Shown piece by piece: positions 1-8,735 of a stretch of 64,000 nt of DNA. The position numbers and the translations under genes are program-made. The stretch comes from Microtetraspora glauca (lineage in GTDB: Bacteria > Actinomycetota > Actinomycetes > Streptosporangiales > Streptosporangiaceae), in assembly GCA_001570385.1 (NCBI GenBank), contig BBYL01000012.1, forward strand, positions 248,001-312,000. Direction: 5' to 3'. The notes beneath the pieces are model-generated. The model searched no databases. It was given only the letters and a program-made list of their open reading frames with translations, and was not told the DNA's origin. Every line of letters begins with the position of its first letter. Position 1 is the stretch's first letter.

Positions 1-1015
1 GGGCGGGCACCTCGATGACCGCGTCGGCGTCCAGGAACGGCAGCGTGCCGCCGTTGCGGGTGTTGACCACCTGGACGTCGCCCCGGTCGTTCACGAGGGA
101 GGCGATCAGCGCCACGGCCGCCTCCGAGTAGAAGGCGCCTCCCCGCTTCTCCAGCAGTTCCGGCTTGGTGTCCACCGAGGGGTCGGCGTACAGGTCGAGC
201 AGCGCGGACTCCATGGCCGCCACCTCGGCCGCCCTCGACGGCTTGCGCCGCTGCTCCTCGACCACCAGGTCGTGCGCGTAGAAGTAGCGCAGATAGTACG
301 AGGGGACCACCCCGAGGTCGCGGATCAGCTCCACCGGCAGTTCGAGACCGGCGGCGATCTCCTCGCCGTGCTCGGCGAGCACCCGGGGGAGGACGTCCTC
401 CCCGTCGAGATGGACGGAGCGCACCCAGGTCAGGTGGTTGAGACCGACGTGGCCGAGCGAGATCCGGTCGGGGGTCACGCCGAGACCGGCCGCGAAGCGG
501 CGCTGGAATCCGATCGCCACATTGCACAGGCCGATCGCGCGGTGGCCCGCGTCGAGCAGCGCCCTGGTGACGATGCCCACGGGGTTGGTGAAGTCCACGA
601 TCCACGCGTCCGGCGCGAGGCGGCGCACCTTCTCGGCGATGTCGAGCACCACCGGGACCGTGCGCAGCGCCTTGGCCAGGCCGCCCGCACCGGTCGTCTC
701 CTGGCCGACGCAGCCGCATTCGAGCGGCAGCGTCTCGTCCACGTTCCTGGCGGCCTGCCCGCCGACCCGCAACTGCAGCAGCACGGCTCCCGCCCCGGCG
801 ACGCCGTCCTCGACGGTCGTGGCCGTGCCGACCGTGGCGGAATGGCCGGCGCGGGCCAACATCCGCCGGGCCATCCCGGCCACGAGCGCCAGACGGTGCT
901 CGTCCGGATCGACCAGGACGATCTCGGAAAGCGGGAGTTCGTCACGCAGGCGGGCGAACCCGTCGATCAGCTCCGGTGTGTACGTGGAGCCGCCCCCGAC
1001 AACGGCCAGCTTCAT
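1..1015 (-). CDS. GH4-family 6-phospho-beta-glucosidase-like glycosidase (C-terminus beyond window)
   Basis: Predicted NAD- and metal-dependent family 4 glycoside hydrolase acting on a cytoplasmic, probably phosphorylated, disaccharide. About 338 codons are visible of the roughly 420-450 usual for the family; the C-terminal end lies past base 1. The N-terminus reads MKLAVVGGGSTYTPEL, the GH4 dinucleotide-binding signature. Further in are CNVAIGFQ (metal-site Cys-Asn region) and GHVGLNHLTW (active-site His region). The ATG overlaps the stop of the upstream permease by 4 bp (ATGA), so it is translationally coupled as the last visible gene of a sugar ABC operon. The family call is firm; the substrate is inferred from context. 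An ABC importer brings in unphosphorylated sugar, so the enzyme may act on a non-phosphorylated glycoside. Confidence 0.88.
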   Translation of the reverse strand, partial: MKLAVVGGGSTYTPELIDGFARLRDELPLSEIVLVDPDEHRLALVAGMARRMLARAGHSATVGTATTVEDGVAGAGAVLLQLRVGGQAARNVDETLPLECGCVGQETTGAGGLAKALRTVPVVLDIAEKVRRLAPDAWIVDFTNPVGIVTRALLDAGHRAIGLCNVAIGFQRRFAAGLGVTPDRISLGHVGLNHLTWVRSVHLDGEDVLPRVLAEHGEEIAAGLELPVELIRDLGVVPSYYLRYFYAHDLVVEEQRRKPSRAAEVAAMESALLDLYADPSVDTKPELLEKRGGAFYSEAAVALIASLVNDRGDVQVVNTRNGGTLPFLDADAVIEVPA

Positions 1016-1896
1016 TTCACTCCTGTCAGTTTGACGCCCTCGATGAAGACCTTCTGGGCGAAGAAGAACACGACGATCACGGGTGCCATGGCCAGGACGG
1101 TCGCGGCCATGGTGAGGTTCCACTGGACCCGGTGCACCGACCGGAACGCGGCCAGCCCCAGCGACAGCGTCCAGTTGTCCAGGTCGGTCCCCGCGTACAG
1201 CAGCGGGCCGTAGTAGTCGTTCCAGCAGTAGAAGAACTGGAACAGGGCGACGGCGGCGATGGCCGGTCTGGCCATCGGCAGGATCACCCGTATGAGCGTC
1301 CGGAACTCGCCGCAGCCGTCCACCCGGGCCGCGTCGGAGTACTCGCGCGGGATCGTCACGAGGAACTGGCGCAGCAGGAAGATCGAGAAGGCGTCGCCGA
1401 GCAGCATGGGGATGATCAGCGGCCACAGTGTCCCGGTCAGGTGGAACCGCGCCCACACCAGATAGACGGGTACGGCGACGACCTGCGGCGGAAGCATCAT
1501 CATGGTGATGACCAGCAGGAACGCCAGCTTGCGCCCCCGGAACCTGAACCGCGCCAGCGCGTACGCCACGGGGATCGACGACAGCAGCATGAACGCGGTG
1601 GCGAGCAGCGAGTACATGAGCGTGTTGCGGATCCAGGTCAGCAGCGGCGCCTTCTCGAAGATGTCCGAGAAGTTGTCCCAGTTCCAGGTGGTGGGCCACA
1701 GTTGGGACGTCAGCGCCTGCTGGTCGCTCATCACGGCGGTGAGCCCGATGAACACCAGCGGCCCGAGGAACATGATGGCCAGGGCGATGGCCACGGCGTG
1801 CTTGGCGATCCAGTACAGCGTGGCGCGGCCACGGGGCCCGCGCGCGGGCGCGGGCGGGCGGGCCGTCACCCGCTCGGGAACGGCGGTCGCGGTCAC
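1012..1896 (-). CDS. Carbohydrate ABC transporter permease (MalG/UgpE type)
   Basis: Inner-membrane permease of a CUT1-type sugar importer, 294 aa from a GTG start. It has an Arg/Pro-rich cytoplasmic N-terminus of about 25 residues, then six predicted membrane helices. The EAA loop that docks the ATPase is visible as EYSDAARVDGCGEF followed by the ILP motif. It pairs with the MalF-type permease 43 bp upstream and the lipoprotein binding protein before that. No ATP-binding subunit is encoded here. CUT1 systems in actinobacteria commonly share a MsiK-type ATPase encoded elsewhere, which is the likely partner (inference). Confidence 0.92.
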   Translation of the reverse strand: MTATAVPERVTARPPAPARGPRGRATLYWIAKHAVAIALAIMFLGPLVFIGLTAVMSDQQALTSQLWPTTWNWDNFSDIFEKAPLLTWIRNTLMYSLLATAFMLLSSIPVAYALARFRFRGRKLAFLLVITMMMLPPQVVAVPVYLVWARFHLTGTLWPLIIPMLLGDAFSIFLLRQFLVTIPREYSDAARVDGCGEFRTLIRVILPMARPAIAAVALFQFFYCWNDYYGPLLYAGTDLDNWTLSLGLAAFRSVHRVQWNLTMAATVLAMAPVIVVFFFAQKVFIEGVKLTGVK

Positions 1897-1939
1897 GGCG
1901 CCACGCTCCTCGGCACGGAGATCACCGCGGGGGCGGCGG

Positions 1940-2860
1940 TCATGATTCCTCCTCGGCGAACCCGCGGAACTGACGCAGCAGGATCAGGGTGAACACCATG
2001 GAGACCGCGAACAGGATGAGCGCGAGCACGCACGCGTAGCCCATCGCGAAGTCGCGGAACCCCTGCTGGAACAGCCATTCGGGGAAGGTCAGGGTGGACT
2101 GGTCGGGATAGCCGGGGGTGAAGACCGACCCGGCGGAGTCGGTCGCGCCGGAGGCGACCCGCGCGGCCACCATCGCCTGGGTGAAGTACTGCAGGGTCTG
2201 GATGACCCCGGTCACCGCGGCGAACATGAGCACCGGCCGGATCACCGGGAGCGTGATGTGCACGAACTGCCGCCAGCCGGTCGCGCCGTCGAGCGCGGCG
2301 GCCTCGTAGAGCTGTTTCGGCACGTCAAGCAGGGCGGCCATGAAGATGACCATCAGGTCGCCCACGGACCACAGGGCCAGCAGTGTAAGCCCCCACTTGG
2401 AGTAGGCGGGGTCGCCGAACCAGTCCGGTGACTGGACGCCGACCGCGCCGAGCATCGCCTGCACCGGCCCGGTGCTCGGGTTGAGCAGGTAGACGAAGCC
2501 GAGCGTCCCGGCGACGAGCGGCACCAGCGACGGCAGGTAGAAGATCGTGCGGAAGATCCCGGCGCCCGCCTTCAGCCGGGTGATGAGCTGCGCGACGCCG
2601 AGGCCGAAGACGACGCGCAGCGGGACCATCACGACCACCAGCCACAGCGTGTTCCTGATGGAGGTCCAGGCGGCCTCGTCCTTCAGGAAGTACTCGTAGT
2701 TCAGCAGCCCGACCGGTTCGAGGGTGAACAGGTCGTACCGCTGGAACGAGAAGTACACCGTGGAGATGAGCGGGTAGACGAAGAAGACCGCGAACCCGAT
2801 CAGCCAGGGGGAGAGGTAGGCGAGCGGGCGGAGCCGGTTCCCGAGGGTGATGGCGGCCAT
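1940..2860 (-). CDS. Carbohydrate ABC transporter permease (MalF/UgpA type)
   Basis: First permease of the sugar importer, 306 aa, with about six transmembrane helices starting with the segment after LRPLAYLSPWLIGF. The EAA motif reads QLYEAAALDGATGWRQF with a following ITLP, as in CUT1 permeases. A long periplasmic loop (about residues 225-260) is rich in small residues. Its ATG lies 4 bp after the stop of the binding-protein gene, so the two are in one transcription unit. It should form a heterodimer with the product of 1012-1896. Confidence 0.92.
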   Translation of the reverse strand: MAAITLGNRLRPLAYLSPWLIGFAVFFVYPLISTVYFSFQRYDLFTLEPVGLLNYEYFLKDEAAWTSIRNTLWLVVVMVPLRVVFGLGVAQLITRLKAGAGIFRTIFYLPSLVPLVAGTLGFVYLLNPSTGPVQAMLGAVGVQSPDWFGDPAYSKWGLTLLALWSVGDLMVIFMAALLDVPKQLYEAAALDGATGWRQFVHITLPVIRPVLMFAAVTGVIQTLQYFTQAMVAARVASGATDSAGSVFTPGYPDQSTLTFPEWLFQQGFRDFAMGYACVLALILFAVSMVFTLILLRQFRGFAEEES

Positions 2861-2864
2861 GAGG

Positions 2865-4187
2865 TCAGTCGCCCGCGGTGAGCTTGAGCTTGTCGTCGAT
2901 CTTCTTGTCCACCCCGGCGAGCACCGCGTCCAGGTCGGTGGCGCGGCCGGACTCCCAGGCGATCTGGGCCTCCTGGAGGGTCTGCTGGTTGAACACCGAG
3001 TTGATGTGCGCGGGCAGCGTGGAGCTGTTCGGGTTGGCGAAGATGTCGAGGAACGTCTGGAAGTTCGGGTCCTTGTTCAGCTTGGGCGACTGCAGCGCGG
3101 GCAGCGTGCTCGGCACGTTCCTGATCGCGTTGGAGAGCGTCACCAGCGCGTCTGTGTCGGTGGTGAGGTACTTGACCAGTTCCCAGGCGGCCTCCTGGTG
3201 CTTGGCGCCGCGCGGGATGCCGATGACCGTGCCGGCAATGAAGCCGGCGCCGTACCTGGCCGCCTGGTCGTCGGCGACCGGCAGCGGCGCGGTGCCGTAT
3301 TCCAGATCTGGCGCGTCGGCGGCGATCATGGCGTTGCGCCACTCGCCGTCGATGGCCATGGCGACCTTGCCCTGCTGGAACGGGTTCTCGGCGGACCATT
3401 CGTCGCCGAAGCTCTTGCGGAACTTCTCCAGCTTGTCGTAGCCGAACCAGTCGGTGAGCTCCTTCTGCCAGGTCATCAGCGTCTTCCAGGCGGGATCGGA
3501 GCCGATCGCGGAGGTGCCGTCGGGGTTGGTCCACTTGGCGCCGACCATGACACCGGTGTGGATCGGGGCGTTCTCGTACATCTGGCTGGTCGGCATGAAC
3601 CCGGCGACCTTGATGGTGCCGTCGGTGTTCTTCACCGTGAGCTTCTTGGTGAGGTCGGCCAGCTCGGACAGCGTCTTCGGCGGCTCGTTCCCCTTCATCA
3701 GCTTCTTGTTGTAGTAGAGGCCGTAGGTGTCGGCGAGCATCGGCATGACGCACCGCTTGCCCCCGTACTGGGTGTACTCGGCGATCACCTTCGGGAACAG
3801 CGTCGCCGCGTCGATCTTGCTCGCGGCCAGGTACGGGTTGAGGTCCTGGAAGATCCCGGCCTTGCAGAACTCGGCGACGCTGTCAGTGGTGAAGGAGAGC
3901 GCCACGTCCGGCGGGTTGCCGCCGCGTACGGCCTGCACGATCTGGGAGTCCTGGATGGCCTTGGTCGCCTTGACCGTGATCCACGGGAACTTCTGCTTGA
4001 ACCCGGCCAGGCTGTCCTCGAACGCCTTGAGCTCGTTGTCGGCGCTGAAACCGTGCCAGAACTCGATGGTGACCGGGTCGTTCGCGGTCGCGGACTTGAT
4101 CGCGGGAGCGGGGTTCTCGGTGCCCGCCGTACAGGCGGTGACCAGGGCGAGACCGGCCGCGGTGGAGATCGCCAGCAATCGTTTCAC
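2865..4187 (-). CDS. Sugar ABC transporter substrate-binding lipoprotein
   Basis: Extracytoplasmic solute-binding protein of family 1, 440 aa. The signal peptide MKRLLAISTAAGLALVTACT carries a lipobox ending in Cys19, so the mature protein should be lipid-anchored. The fold signature ITIEFWHGF-like segment (here VTIEFWHGFSADNELKAF) and the later GEWRNAMI region match maltose/oligosaccharide-binding proteins. It sits between the ROK regulator (9 bp gap) and the two permeases. The ligand is unknown; the GH4 enzyme at the end of the operon suggests a beta- or alpha-linked disaccharide. Confidence 0.92.
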   Translation of the reverse strand: MKRLLAISTAAGLALVTACTAGTENPAPAIKSATANDPVTIEFWHGFSADNELKAFEDSLAGFKQKFPWITVKATKAIQDSQIVQAVRGGNPPDVALSFTTDSVAEFCKAGIFQDLNPYLAASKIDAATLFPKVIAEYTQYGGKRCVMPMLADTYGLYYNKKLMKGNEPPKTLSELADLTKKLTVKNTDGTIKVAGFMPTSQMYENAPIHTGVMVGAKWTNPDGTSAIGSDPAWKTLMTWQKELTDWFGYDKLEKFRKSFGDEWSAENPFQQGKVAMAIDGEWRNAMIAADAPDLEYGTAPLPVADDQAARYGAGFIAGTVIGIPRGAKHQEAAWELVKYLTTDTDALVTLSNAIRNVPSTLPALQSPKLNKDPNFQTFLDIFANPNSSTLPAHINSVFNQQTLQEAQIAWESGRATDLDAVLAGVDKKIDDKLKLTAGD

Positions 4188-4196
4188 GTGTGCCTC

Positions 4197-5504
4197 CTAC
4201 GGGCGAAGGGGGGTGGTGGCGAGCGGGTTGCCGCCCCGCTCCGGCGCTTCCCGGCGCCCGGTCCATCCGAAGATCTCGTCCCGCGCGGTGTCGAGGGCGA
4301 GGTCGAGGGCGCCGGCGAGAACCGGATTGCCCTCGACGGTGGACAGGCGCAGCGGAGGTCGTGGGATGGTCAGCGTGTGCAGCTCGCGTTCGACCAGTTC
4401 ACGGAGCGGGTCGCCTCCGGCGATCAGCACCCCGCCGGACAGGACGACGATCTCGGGATCGACGACCGCCGTGATCGCGGCCAGGCCGACGGCGAGGCGG
4501 GAGGCGAGTTCCCGCAGCGCCTCACCGGCCGCCGCGGCGAGCCGCCCGCCGGACTCGGCCGCCAGCACCGCGTTCCGCACGGCCGCCGCCGGTGTGGTTC
4601 CGCGCAGCCCGTGCGCGCGCATGATCCGCAGTACGGCCGGGCCGCCCGCGAGCGCCTGGAAGCCGTGGTCGGCGCGCCGGCCGACGTCGCGGGCCGTGGG
4701 GGCGCCGATCGCGGGCATGTACCCGACCTCGCCCGCGCCGCCGGTGGCCCCTCTGTGCAGCCTGCCGCCGAGCACGAGCGCCGAGCCGATGCCCTCGTCC
4801 GCCCAGAGGAGGACGTAGTCCTGGTGCCCACGGGCGGCGCCGCGGGCCTGCTCGGCCTGGGCGACGAGGTTGACGTCGTTCTCCACGTCGACGGGCACGC
4901 CGACGCCGTCACGCAGGGTGCCGACGACGTCGGGGATGTGCCAGCCCGGGATGTGCGCGGCGTAGCCGAGACGGCCGGTCGACGGGTCGACGGCGCCGCC
5001 GATGCCGATGACCACGCGGCGCAGCGCGGTGGCGTCGATCCCGCCGCCGGTCCCAGTGCCGGGTTCGGTGCCAGGGTCCCCGTCGCCGAGCTTGACGCCC
5101 GCGCAGGCGCCGTCGAGCGCGGCCCGCACCTTCTCCACGATGTCGCCGCCCGACCGCCCGGGGGTGGGCAGGCGGTACTCGGAGACCACCGCGCCGGTGA
5201 TGTCGGCGACGGCGACGGCGATCCGCGTCGGGGTGACGTCGAGCGCCGCCACGTGCGCCGCGGACGCGTTGATCCGGTACAGCTCCGCCGTACGCCCGGG
5301 GAGGCCCTCGCGGATGCCGTCGAGGACGACGAGGCCCGCCTCCTGGAGCCGGGCCAGCAACTGGGACGCCGTGGGCTTGGACAGGCCGGTGAGCGCACCG
5401 AGCTCGGGCCGGGTGAGGGGACCGCGTTCGAGCAGGACCATCAGCGCGGCGCGGTCGTTGATCGCGCGCAGCAGGCTGGGCGTGCCGGGGGTCGGCTGGC
5501 TCAC
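4197..5504 (-). CDS. ROK-family transcriptional regulator of the sugar operon
   Basis: 435 aa, GTG start preceded by GGAAGGA. The N-terminal winged helix spans about residues 12-75 (LLRAINDRAALMVLLERGPL, then LTGLSKPTASQLLARLQEAG). The rest is a ROK sugar-kinase fold with GIGGAVDPSTG, ENDVNLVAQAE and GEVGYMP. The usual CxCGxxGC zinc motif of ROK proteins is not evident where expected, after GEVGYMP. It is the first gene of the operon, 9 bp upstream of the binding protein, so it is probably autoregulated through the operators at 5530-5580. Likely a repressor relieved by the imported sugar (inference). Confidence 0.9.
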   Translation of the reverse strand: MSQPTPGTPSLLRAINDRAALMVLLERGPLTRPELGALTGLSKPTASQLLARLQEAGLVVLDGIREGLPGRTAELYRINASAAHVAALDVTPTRIAVAVADITGAVVSEYRLPTPGRSGGDIVEKVRAALDGACAGVKLGDGDPGTEPGTGTGGGIDATALRRVVIGIGGAVDPSTGRLGYAAHIPGWHIPDVVGTLRDGVGVPVDVENDVNLVAQAEQARGAARGHQDYVLLWADEGIGSALVLGGRLHRGATGGAGEVGYMPAIGAPTARDVGRRADHGFQALAGGPAVLRIMRAHGLRGTTPAAAVRNAVLAAESGGRLAAAAGEALRELASRLAVGLAAITAVVDPEIVVLSGGVLIAGGDPLRELVERELHTLTIPRPPLRLSTVEGNPVLAGALDLALDTARDEIFGWTGRREAPERGGNPLATTPLRP

Positions 5505-5529
5505 TGGAGTCCTTCCAGGGGACGAGAGA

Positions 5530-5580
5530 AGTTAGGAAAGGTCCCTAACTGGAAGAGAAAGTAAAGAAACCTTCCGAACT
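5530..5580. promoter_or_regulatory. Two 21-bp ROK-type operators
   Basis: Box 1 (5530-5550) has arms AGTTAGG and CCTAACT separated by AAAGGTC. Box 2 (5560-5580) starts AGTAAAGAAA and ends CCTTCCGAACT, the same layout with a more degenerate left arm. The two start 30 bp apart, close to three helical turns, so they would lie on the same DNA face. The pattern resembles operators described for actinobacterial ROK repressors (A/T-rich centre, GTTAG and CTAAC ends). They lie just upstream of the ROK gene start at 5504. Confidence 0.65.
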
Positions 5581-5643
5581 CGTCAAGGGGTCGCCGCACC
5601 CCGCAACCGACTCGTGACGTGACCGGACCGCCGGGGCCCCGCC

Positions 5644-5853
5644 TTACTGCCAGCGGAAGAGGCGGGCGACGGCGTCGGGGAGGTTCCCTGTCGGTCCGAA
5701 CACACCGAAGGCGAGCACGGGGTCACTCGGGAGGCGGACGTCGAAGAGCACCGTCGCGACCCCGACGGCGAGGACGATGCCGACCGCGGACTGGCGATGC
5801 TCGTGGAGCTCGGGCGAGGGGGAGATGGAGGCACTGCCGAGGGGCACGTACAA
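5644..5853 (-). CDS. Possible small membrane-associated protein, unrecognised
   Basis: A 69-residue frame opening with TTG at 5853. It contains a hydrophobic stretch (AVGIVLAVGVATVLF) and ends PDAVARLFRWQ. No clear ribosome-binding site precedes the TTG; the nearest GAGG is about 16 nt away. It lies divergently against the helicase gene, and its start overlaps that gene's likely -10 box. It could be real, because the hydrophobic segment and the charged ends look protein-like. It could equally be chance coding in a GC-rich spacer. Confidence 0.35.
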   Translation of the reverse strand: MYVPLGSASISPSPELHEHRQSAVGIVLAVGVATVLFDVRLPSDPVLAFGVFGPTGNLPDAVARLFRWQ

Positions 5854-5854
5854 T
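5849..5854 (+). promoter_or_regulatory. -10 box (TACAAT) of the helicase gene
   Basis: TACAAT fits the actinobacterial TAnnnT consensus and ends 10 nt before the ATG at 5865. Transcription would begin only a few nucleotides before the start codon, giving a very short or absent leader. The -35 region is poor (TGGAGG near 5826). No ribosome-binding site is visible before the ATG, consistent with near-leaderless translation. Confidence 0.45.
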
Positions 5855-5864
5855 CGGGCGGCCT

Positions 5865-8111
5865 ATGCCTCATTCATCGGCGGGCGAACTGGCCCGGGAA
5901 CAGACGTACGTCGCCGCTCTCTACGAGCGGCTCGACGTGCTGCGGGCGCGTACCCGCGGGCAACTGGACGACGTGCTCGCCCAGGGCGCCACGGGCACGC
6001 ACCAGAACCGTTCCGAGCGCGACTCGTTCGCCGGCATGTACGCGCAGCGTCTGGCGAGGTTGTGGGCCGTCGAGAACGGCCTGTGCTTCGGCCGCCTCGA
6101 CAACACCGACGGCGGCCGGCTGTACATCGGCAGGATCGGCCTGGCGGACGACGACCAGGAGCGGCTGCTGATCGACTGGCGGGCGCCGGTCGCCCAGCCG
6201 TTCTACCGCGCCACCCCGGCCGCGCCGATGGGCGTCACCCGCCGCAGGCACCTGCAGACCCGGGGCCGTACCGTCACGAACGTCGACGACGACCTCCTCG
6301 ACCTCGACGGCCTGTCCGACGCCGACCGCGCCTCGCTCAACGGCGAGGCCGCCCTGCTCGCCGCGCTGGACGAGAAGCGCACCGGCCGCATGCGCGACAT
6401 CGTCGCGACCATCCAGTCCGAGCAGGACGCGATCATCCGCAGCGACCTGAACGGCGTGCTCGTCGTCCAGGGAGGACCGGGAACCGGCAAGACCGTGGTG
6501 GCCCTGCACCGCGCCGCCTACCTGCTCTACACCTACCGCGAGCGGTTGGAACGGCGCGGCGTCCTCATCATCGGCCCGAACCTCACCTTCCTGCGCTACA
6601 TCGAGCAGGTCCTGCCCTCGCTGGGCGAGACCGACGTGCTGCTGTCCACCGTCGCCGAGCTGTACCCCGGCCTCACGGCCACCCGCTGGGAGCCGCAGGA
6701 GGCCGCCGCGGTCAAGGGCGACGTCCGGATGGCCGAGGTGATCGCGAAGGCCGTACGGGACCGGCAGCGCGTGCCGTCCAAGCCGGTCGAGATCCGCCTG
6801 GACAAGTTCACGCTCAAGCTCGACCGCCAGACCTTCGAGGCGGCCAAGTCGCGTGCCGTCCGGTCGAAGAAGCCGCACAACCAGGCGCGGGCCGTGTTCG
6901 TACGGCAGCTGCTCAACGCGCTGACGAGGCAGGCGGCCAGGCAGCTCGGACGCGGCATGCTCGACGACGACGACTTCGCCGACCTGCGCGAGGATCTGCG
7001 GACCGAGACGCCCGTGCGCACGGCGCTCAACCGTCTGTGGCCCTACCTCACGCCGCAGCAGCTCCTGATCGGGCTGTACACCTCCAAGGAGCGGATGGCC
7101 TACGCGGGGCTGGACTCCGACGAGCGCGACCTGCTGCTCCGGGAACCGCCGCGACCGGGCGAGAACTGGTGGAGCGAGGCCGACGTGCCGCTCCTCGACG
7201 AGGCGGCCGAGCTCCTCGGCGACATCGACGAGGGCGTGCTGCGCGCGGCCCGGCGCGCCGAGGAGGAGCGCGAGGAGCGGCTCGCCTACGCCCGCGAGGT
7301 GCTGGAGCTGACCGGCATGGCGGACATCATGGACGCCGAACGGTTCGCCGCCAGGCAGCAGGCCGACGAGGTCTACCTGACGACCGCGGAACGGGCCGCC
7401 AAGGACCGCACCTGGGCGTTCGGTCACGTGATCGTCGACGAGGCGCAGGAGCTGTCCGCGATGGCCTGGCGCGCGGTGATGCGGCGCTGCCCGAGCCGGT
7501 CGATGACCGTGGTGGGCGACATCGCGCAGACGGGATCGGCGGCCGGAGCGGCGAGCTGGGGCCGGGTGCTCGACCCCTACGTCGCGGGCCGCTGGCGCGA
7601 GGCGGGGCTCTCGGTCAACTACCGCACGCCGGCCGAGATCATGTCCGTGGCCGGTGACGTGCTCGGCCTGGTCGGCTCCGGCCTGAAGGCCCCGGAGTCC
7701 GTACGCGAGACGGGCGAGCGGCCGTGGGCGCTGCGGCTCGCCGACCCGGAGACCGGCCTGCCGCCCGTCATCAGGGAGGAGATCGTCCCGGACGGTCGCC
7801 TGGCCGTGATCGTCCCGCACGCGCGTGAGGCGGATCTGGGAGCTGCGCTGGTGGCCGGGGTGCCGGGCGCGGCCGCGGGCCCCGGCCCCGCGGCGCTCGA
7901 CGCGCCGGTGTGCGTGCTCACCGTCGCGGACGCCAAGGGCCTGGAGTTCGACTCGGTGATCGTGGTCGAGCCCGGTGAGATTCTCCGGGAGTCCCCGCGA
8001 GGACCAAGCGATCTTTATGTGGCGCTGACCCGGGCGACGCGACGGCTCGGCGTGATCCACTCCGAGGGGCTGCCCGAGGCGCTGCGGAGCCTTGTTCCGC
8101 GTCCTGAGTGA
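5865..8111 (+). CDS. helD: HelD-like RNA polymerase-associated ATPase (UvrD/Rep superfamily 1)
   Basis: 748 aa superfamily 1 helicase-like protein of the HelD/HelR class, which in Gram-positive bacteria removes stalled RNA polymerase from DNA and, as HelR, can protect against rifamycins. The N-terminal helical arm (residues 5-60, REQTYVAALYERLDVL) is the part that enters the polymerase secondary channel in known HelD structures. Walker A is GGPGTGKT near residue 203, Walker B VIVDEAQEL near 522, a QTGS-containing motif follows, then NYRTPAEI near 585. The C-terminal motif LTRATRRLG lies near 720. The ATG at 5865 is chosen because upstream frame is Arg-rich noise and a -10 box lies just before it. 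No rifamycin-associated element palindrome is seen upstream. Confidence 0.9.
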   Translation: MPHSSAGELAREQTYVAALYERLDVLRARTRGQLDDVLAQGATGTHQNRSERDSFAGMYAQRLARLWAVENGLCFGRLDNTDGGRLYIGRIGLADDDQERLLIDWRAPVAQPFYRATPAAPMGVTRRRHLQTRGRTVTNVDDDLLDLDGLSDADRASLNGEAALLAALDEKRTGRMRDIVATIQSEQDAIIRSDLNGVLVVQGGPGTGKTVVALHRAAYLLYTYRERLERRGVLIIGPNLTFLRYIEQVLPSLGETDVLLSTVAELYPGLTATRWEPQEAAAVKGDVRMAEVIAKAVRDRQRVPSKPVEIRLDKFTLKLDRQTFEAAKSRAVRSKKPHNQARAVFVRQLLNALTRQAARQLGRGMLDDDDFADLREDLRTETPVRTALNRLWPYLTPQQLLIGLYTSKERMAYAGLDSDERDLLLREPPRPGENWWSEADVPLLDEAAELLGDIDEGVLRAARRAEEEREERLAYAREVLELTGMADIMDAERFAARQQADEVYLTTAERAAKDRTWAFGHVIVDEAQELSAMAWRAVMRRCPSRSMTVVGDIAQTGSAAGAASWGRVLDPYVAGRWREAGLSVNYRTPAEIMSVAGDVLGLVGSGLKAPESVRETGERPWALRLADPETGLPPVIREEIVPDGRLAVIVPHAREADLGAALVAGVPGAAAGPGPAALDAPVCVLTVADAKGLEFDSVIVVEPGEILRESPRGPSDLYVALTRATRRLGVIHSEGLPEALRSLVPRPE

Positions 8112-8231
8112 TGCGGGAGTGTCGGGATCTGTGGAAATATGAGCGAGATCGCCCACACGTCCCGCCTCGATCACGGACATCCAGCCTGTCCTAGCTGCGA
8201 AAACTTGGTGTTTCCGCTGTTCGGGGCACGG

Positions 8232-8259
8232 TTGACATCTGCGCTGAGGTCGGTAGTTT
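8232..8259 (+). promoter_or_regulatory. Sigma-70-like promoter for the lnt leader
   Basis: Perfect -35 TTGACA (8232-8237), a 16-bp spacer and -10 TAGTTT (8254-8259). Transcription should start near 8266, about 530 nt before the lnt start codon. It is the best promoter match in the 8.1-8.8 kb gap. It lies 120 bp after the helicase stop codon. Confidence 0.6.
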
Positions 8260-8265
8260 GCTGCG

Positions 8266-8735
8266 CAGTCCAGCACGGGACTGACCGGTTGACCGTCTTC
8301 TGACTTCGCCCGATTCTGCGTCCGTGACGGAGGGGGACTCCGTCTGCACAGCCAGGCGCAGCGCTGGCGTTCCGTCGAGTCGGGGCACCTCAGCCGGCCG
8401 GGGGGTTGGACCCGGGAGGGGTCCGGATACCCAGTAGACAACGGAGCTCCGCGCCCGCCGCCGACGGGACGGATCCGGTCCGAAGGGTCTGTCCGGGCCC
8501 CCTTCCGTCACCGTGCTTCCTCGCCGGAGGGGTGAGGTCCCGTCCCGCGGAGAGTGAAGCCCTGCCCGGCCTGCCGGTACGACCAGATAAGGTCGGGGTG
8601 TTCCGCGATGGCCAAGTGGAATGTACACATCTGCTTTCTGCTCGAAACGCGGCAGGGCGTGTCGTGTCTGCGCGGGGAGGCTTCGGGGTTGCCCGGCCTG
8701 TGAACCGTGAACCAACAGGCCCGGCCGGAAGGCCG
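8266..8735 (+). other. Hairpin-rich 5' leader of lnt-ppm1, candidate structured RNA
   Basis: This 680-bp gap between the helicase and lnt holds no convincing long gene but many inverted repeats. CAGTCC/GGACTG lies at 8266-8283. GACGGAG/CTCCGTC lies at 8326-8344 with loop GGGGA. GCCAG/CTGGC lies at 8351-8368 and GGACCC/GGGTCC at 8407-8423. GACGGGAC (8463-8470) can pair over distance with GTCCCGTC (8537-8544). CGACC/GGTCG lies at 8580-8595, GGCCTGT/ACAGGCC at 8695-8721 and CGGCC-GGAA-GGCCG at 8722-8735. A strong promoter lies directly upstream. It matches no riboswitch class I can name. GC-rich DNA makes chance hairpins, so RNA function is inference. Confidence 0.45.
8608..8703 (+). CDS. Possible 31-codon leader ORF in the lnt leader
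   Basis: ATG at 8608 with a weak GGGGTG upstream opens a 31-codon frame beginning MAKWNVHICFLLETRQG. Its stop TGA (8701-8703) falls at the end of the left arm of the hairpin 8695-8721. A short ORF ending inside a hairpin recalls translation-coupled leader control, but no run of a single regulatory codon is seen. Low confidence. Confidence 0.2.
   Translation: MAKWNVHICFLLETRQGVSCLRGEASGLPGL

Noticed and set aside
272-1992. Long plus-strand frames opposite the GH4 and permease genes
   Set aside because: Arg/Gly/His-rich translations without motifs; the minus strand carries clear families with proper start signals. The same applies to other long antisense frames, for example 2847-5564, 5874-8441, 19782-22706 and 55208-56791.
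5583-5864. Rifamycin-associated element before the HelD-type gene
   Set aside because: No GGGGCTTGC / GCAAGCCCC inverted repeat was found, so rifamycin induction cannot be claimed.
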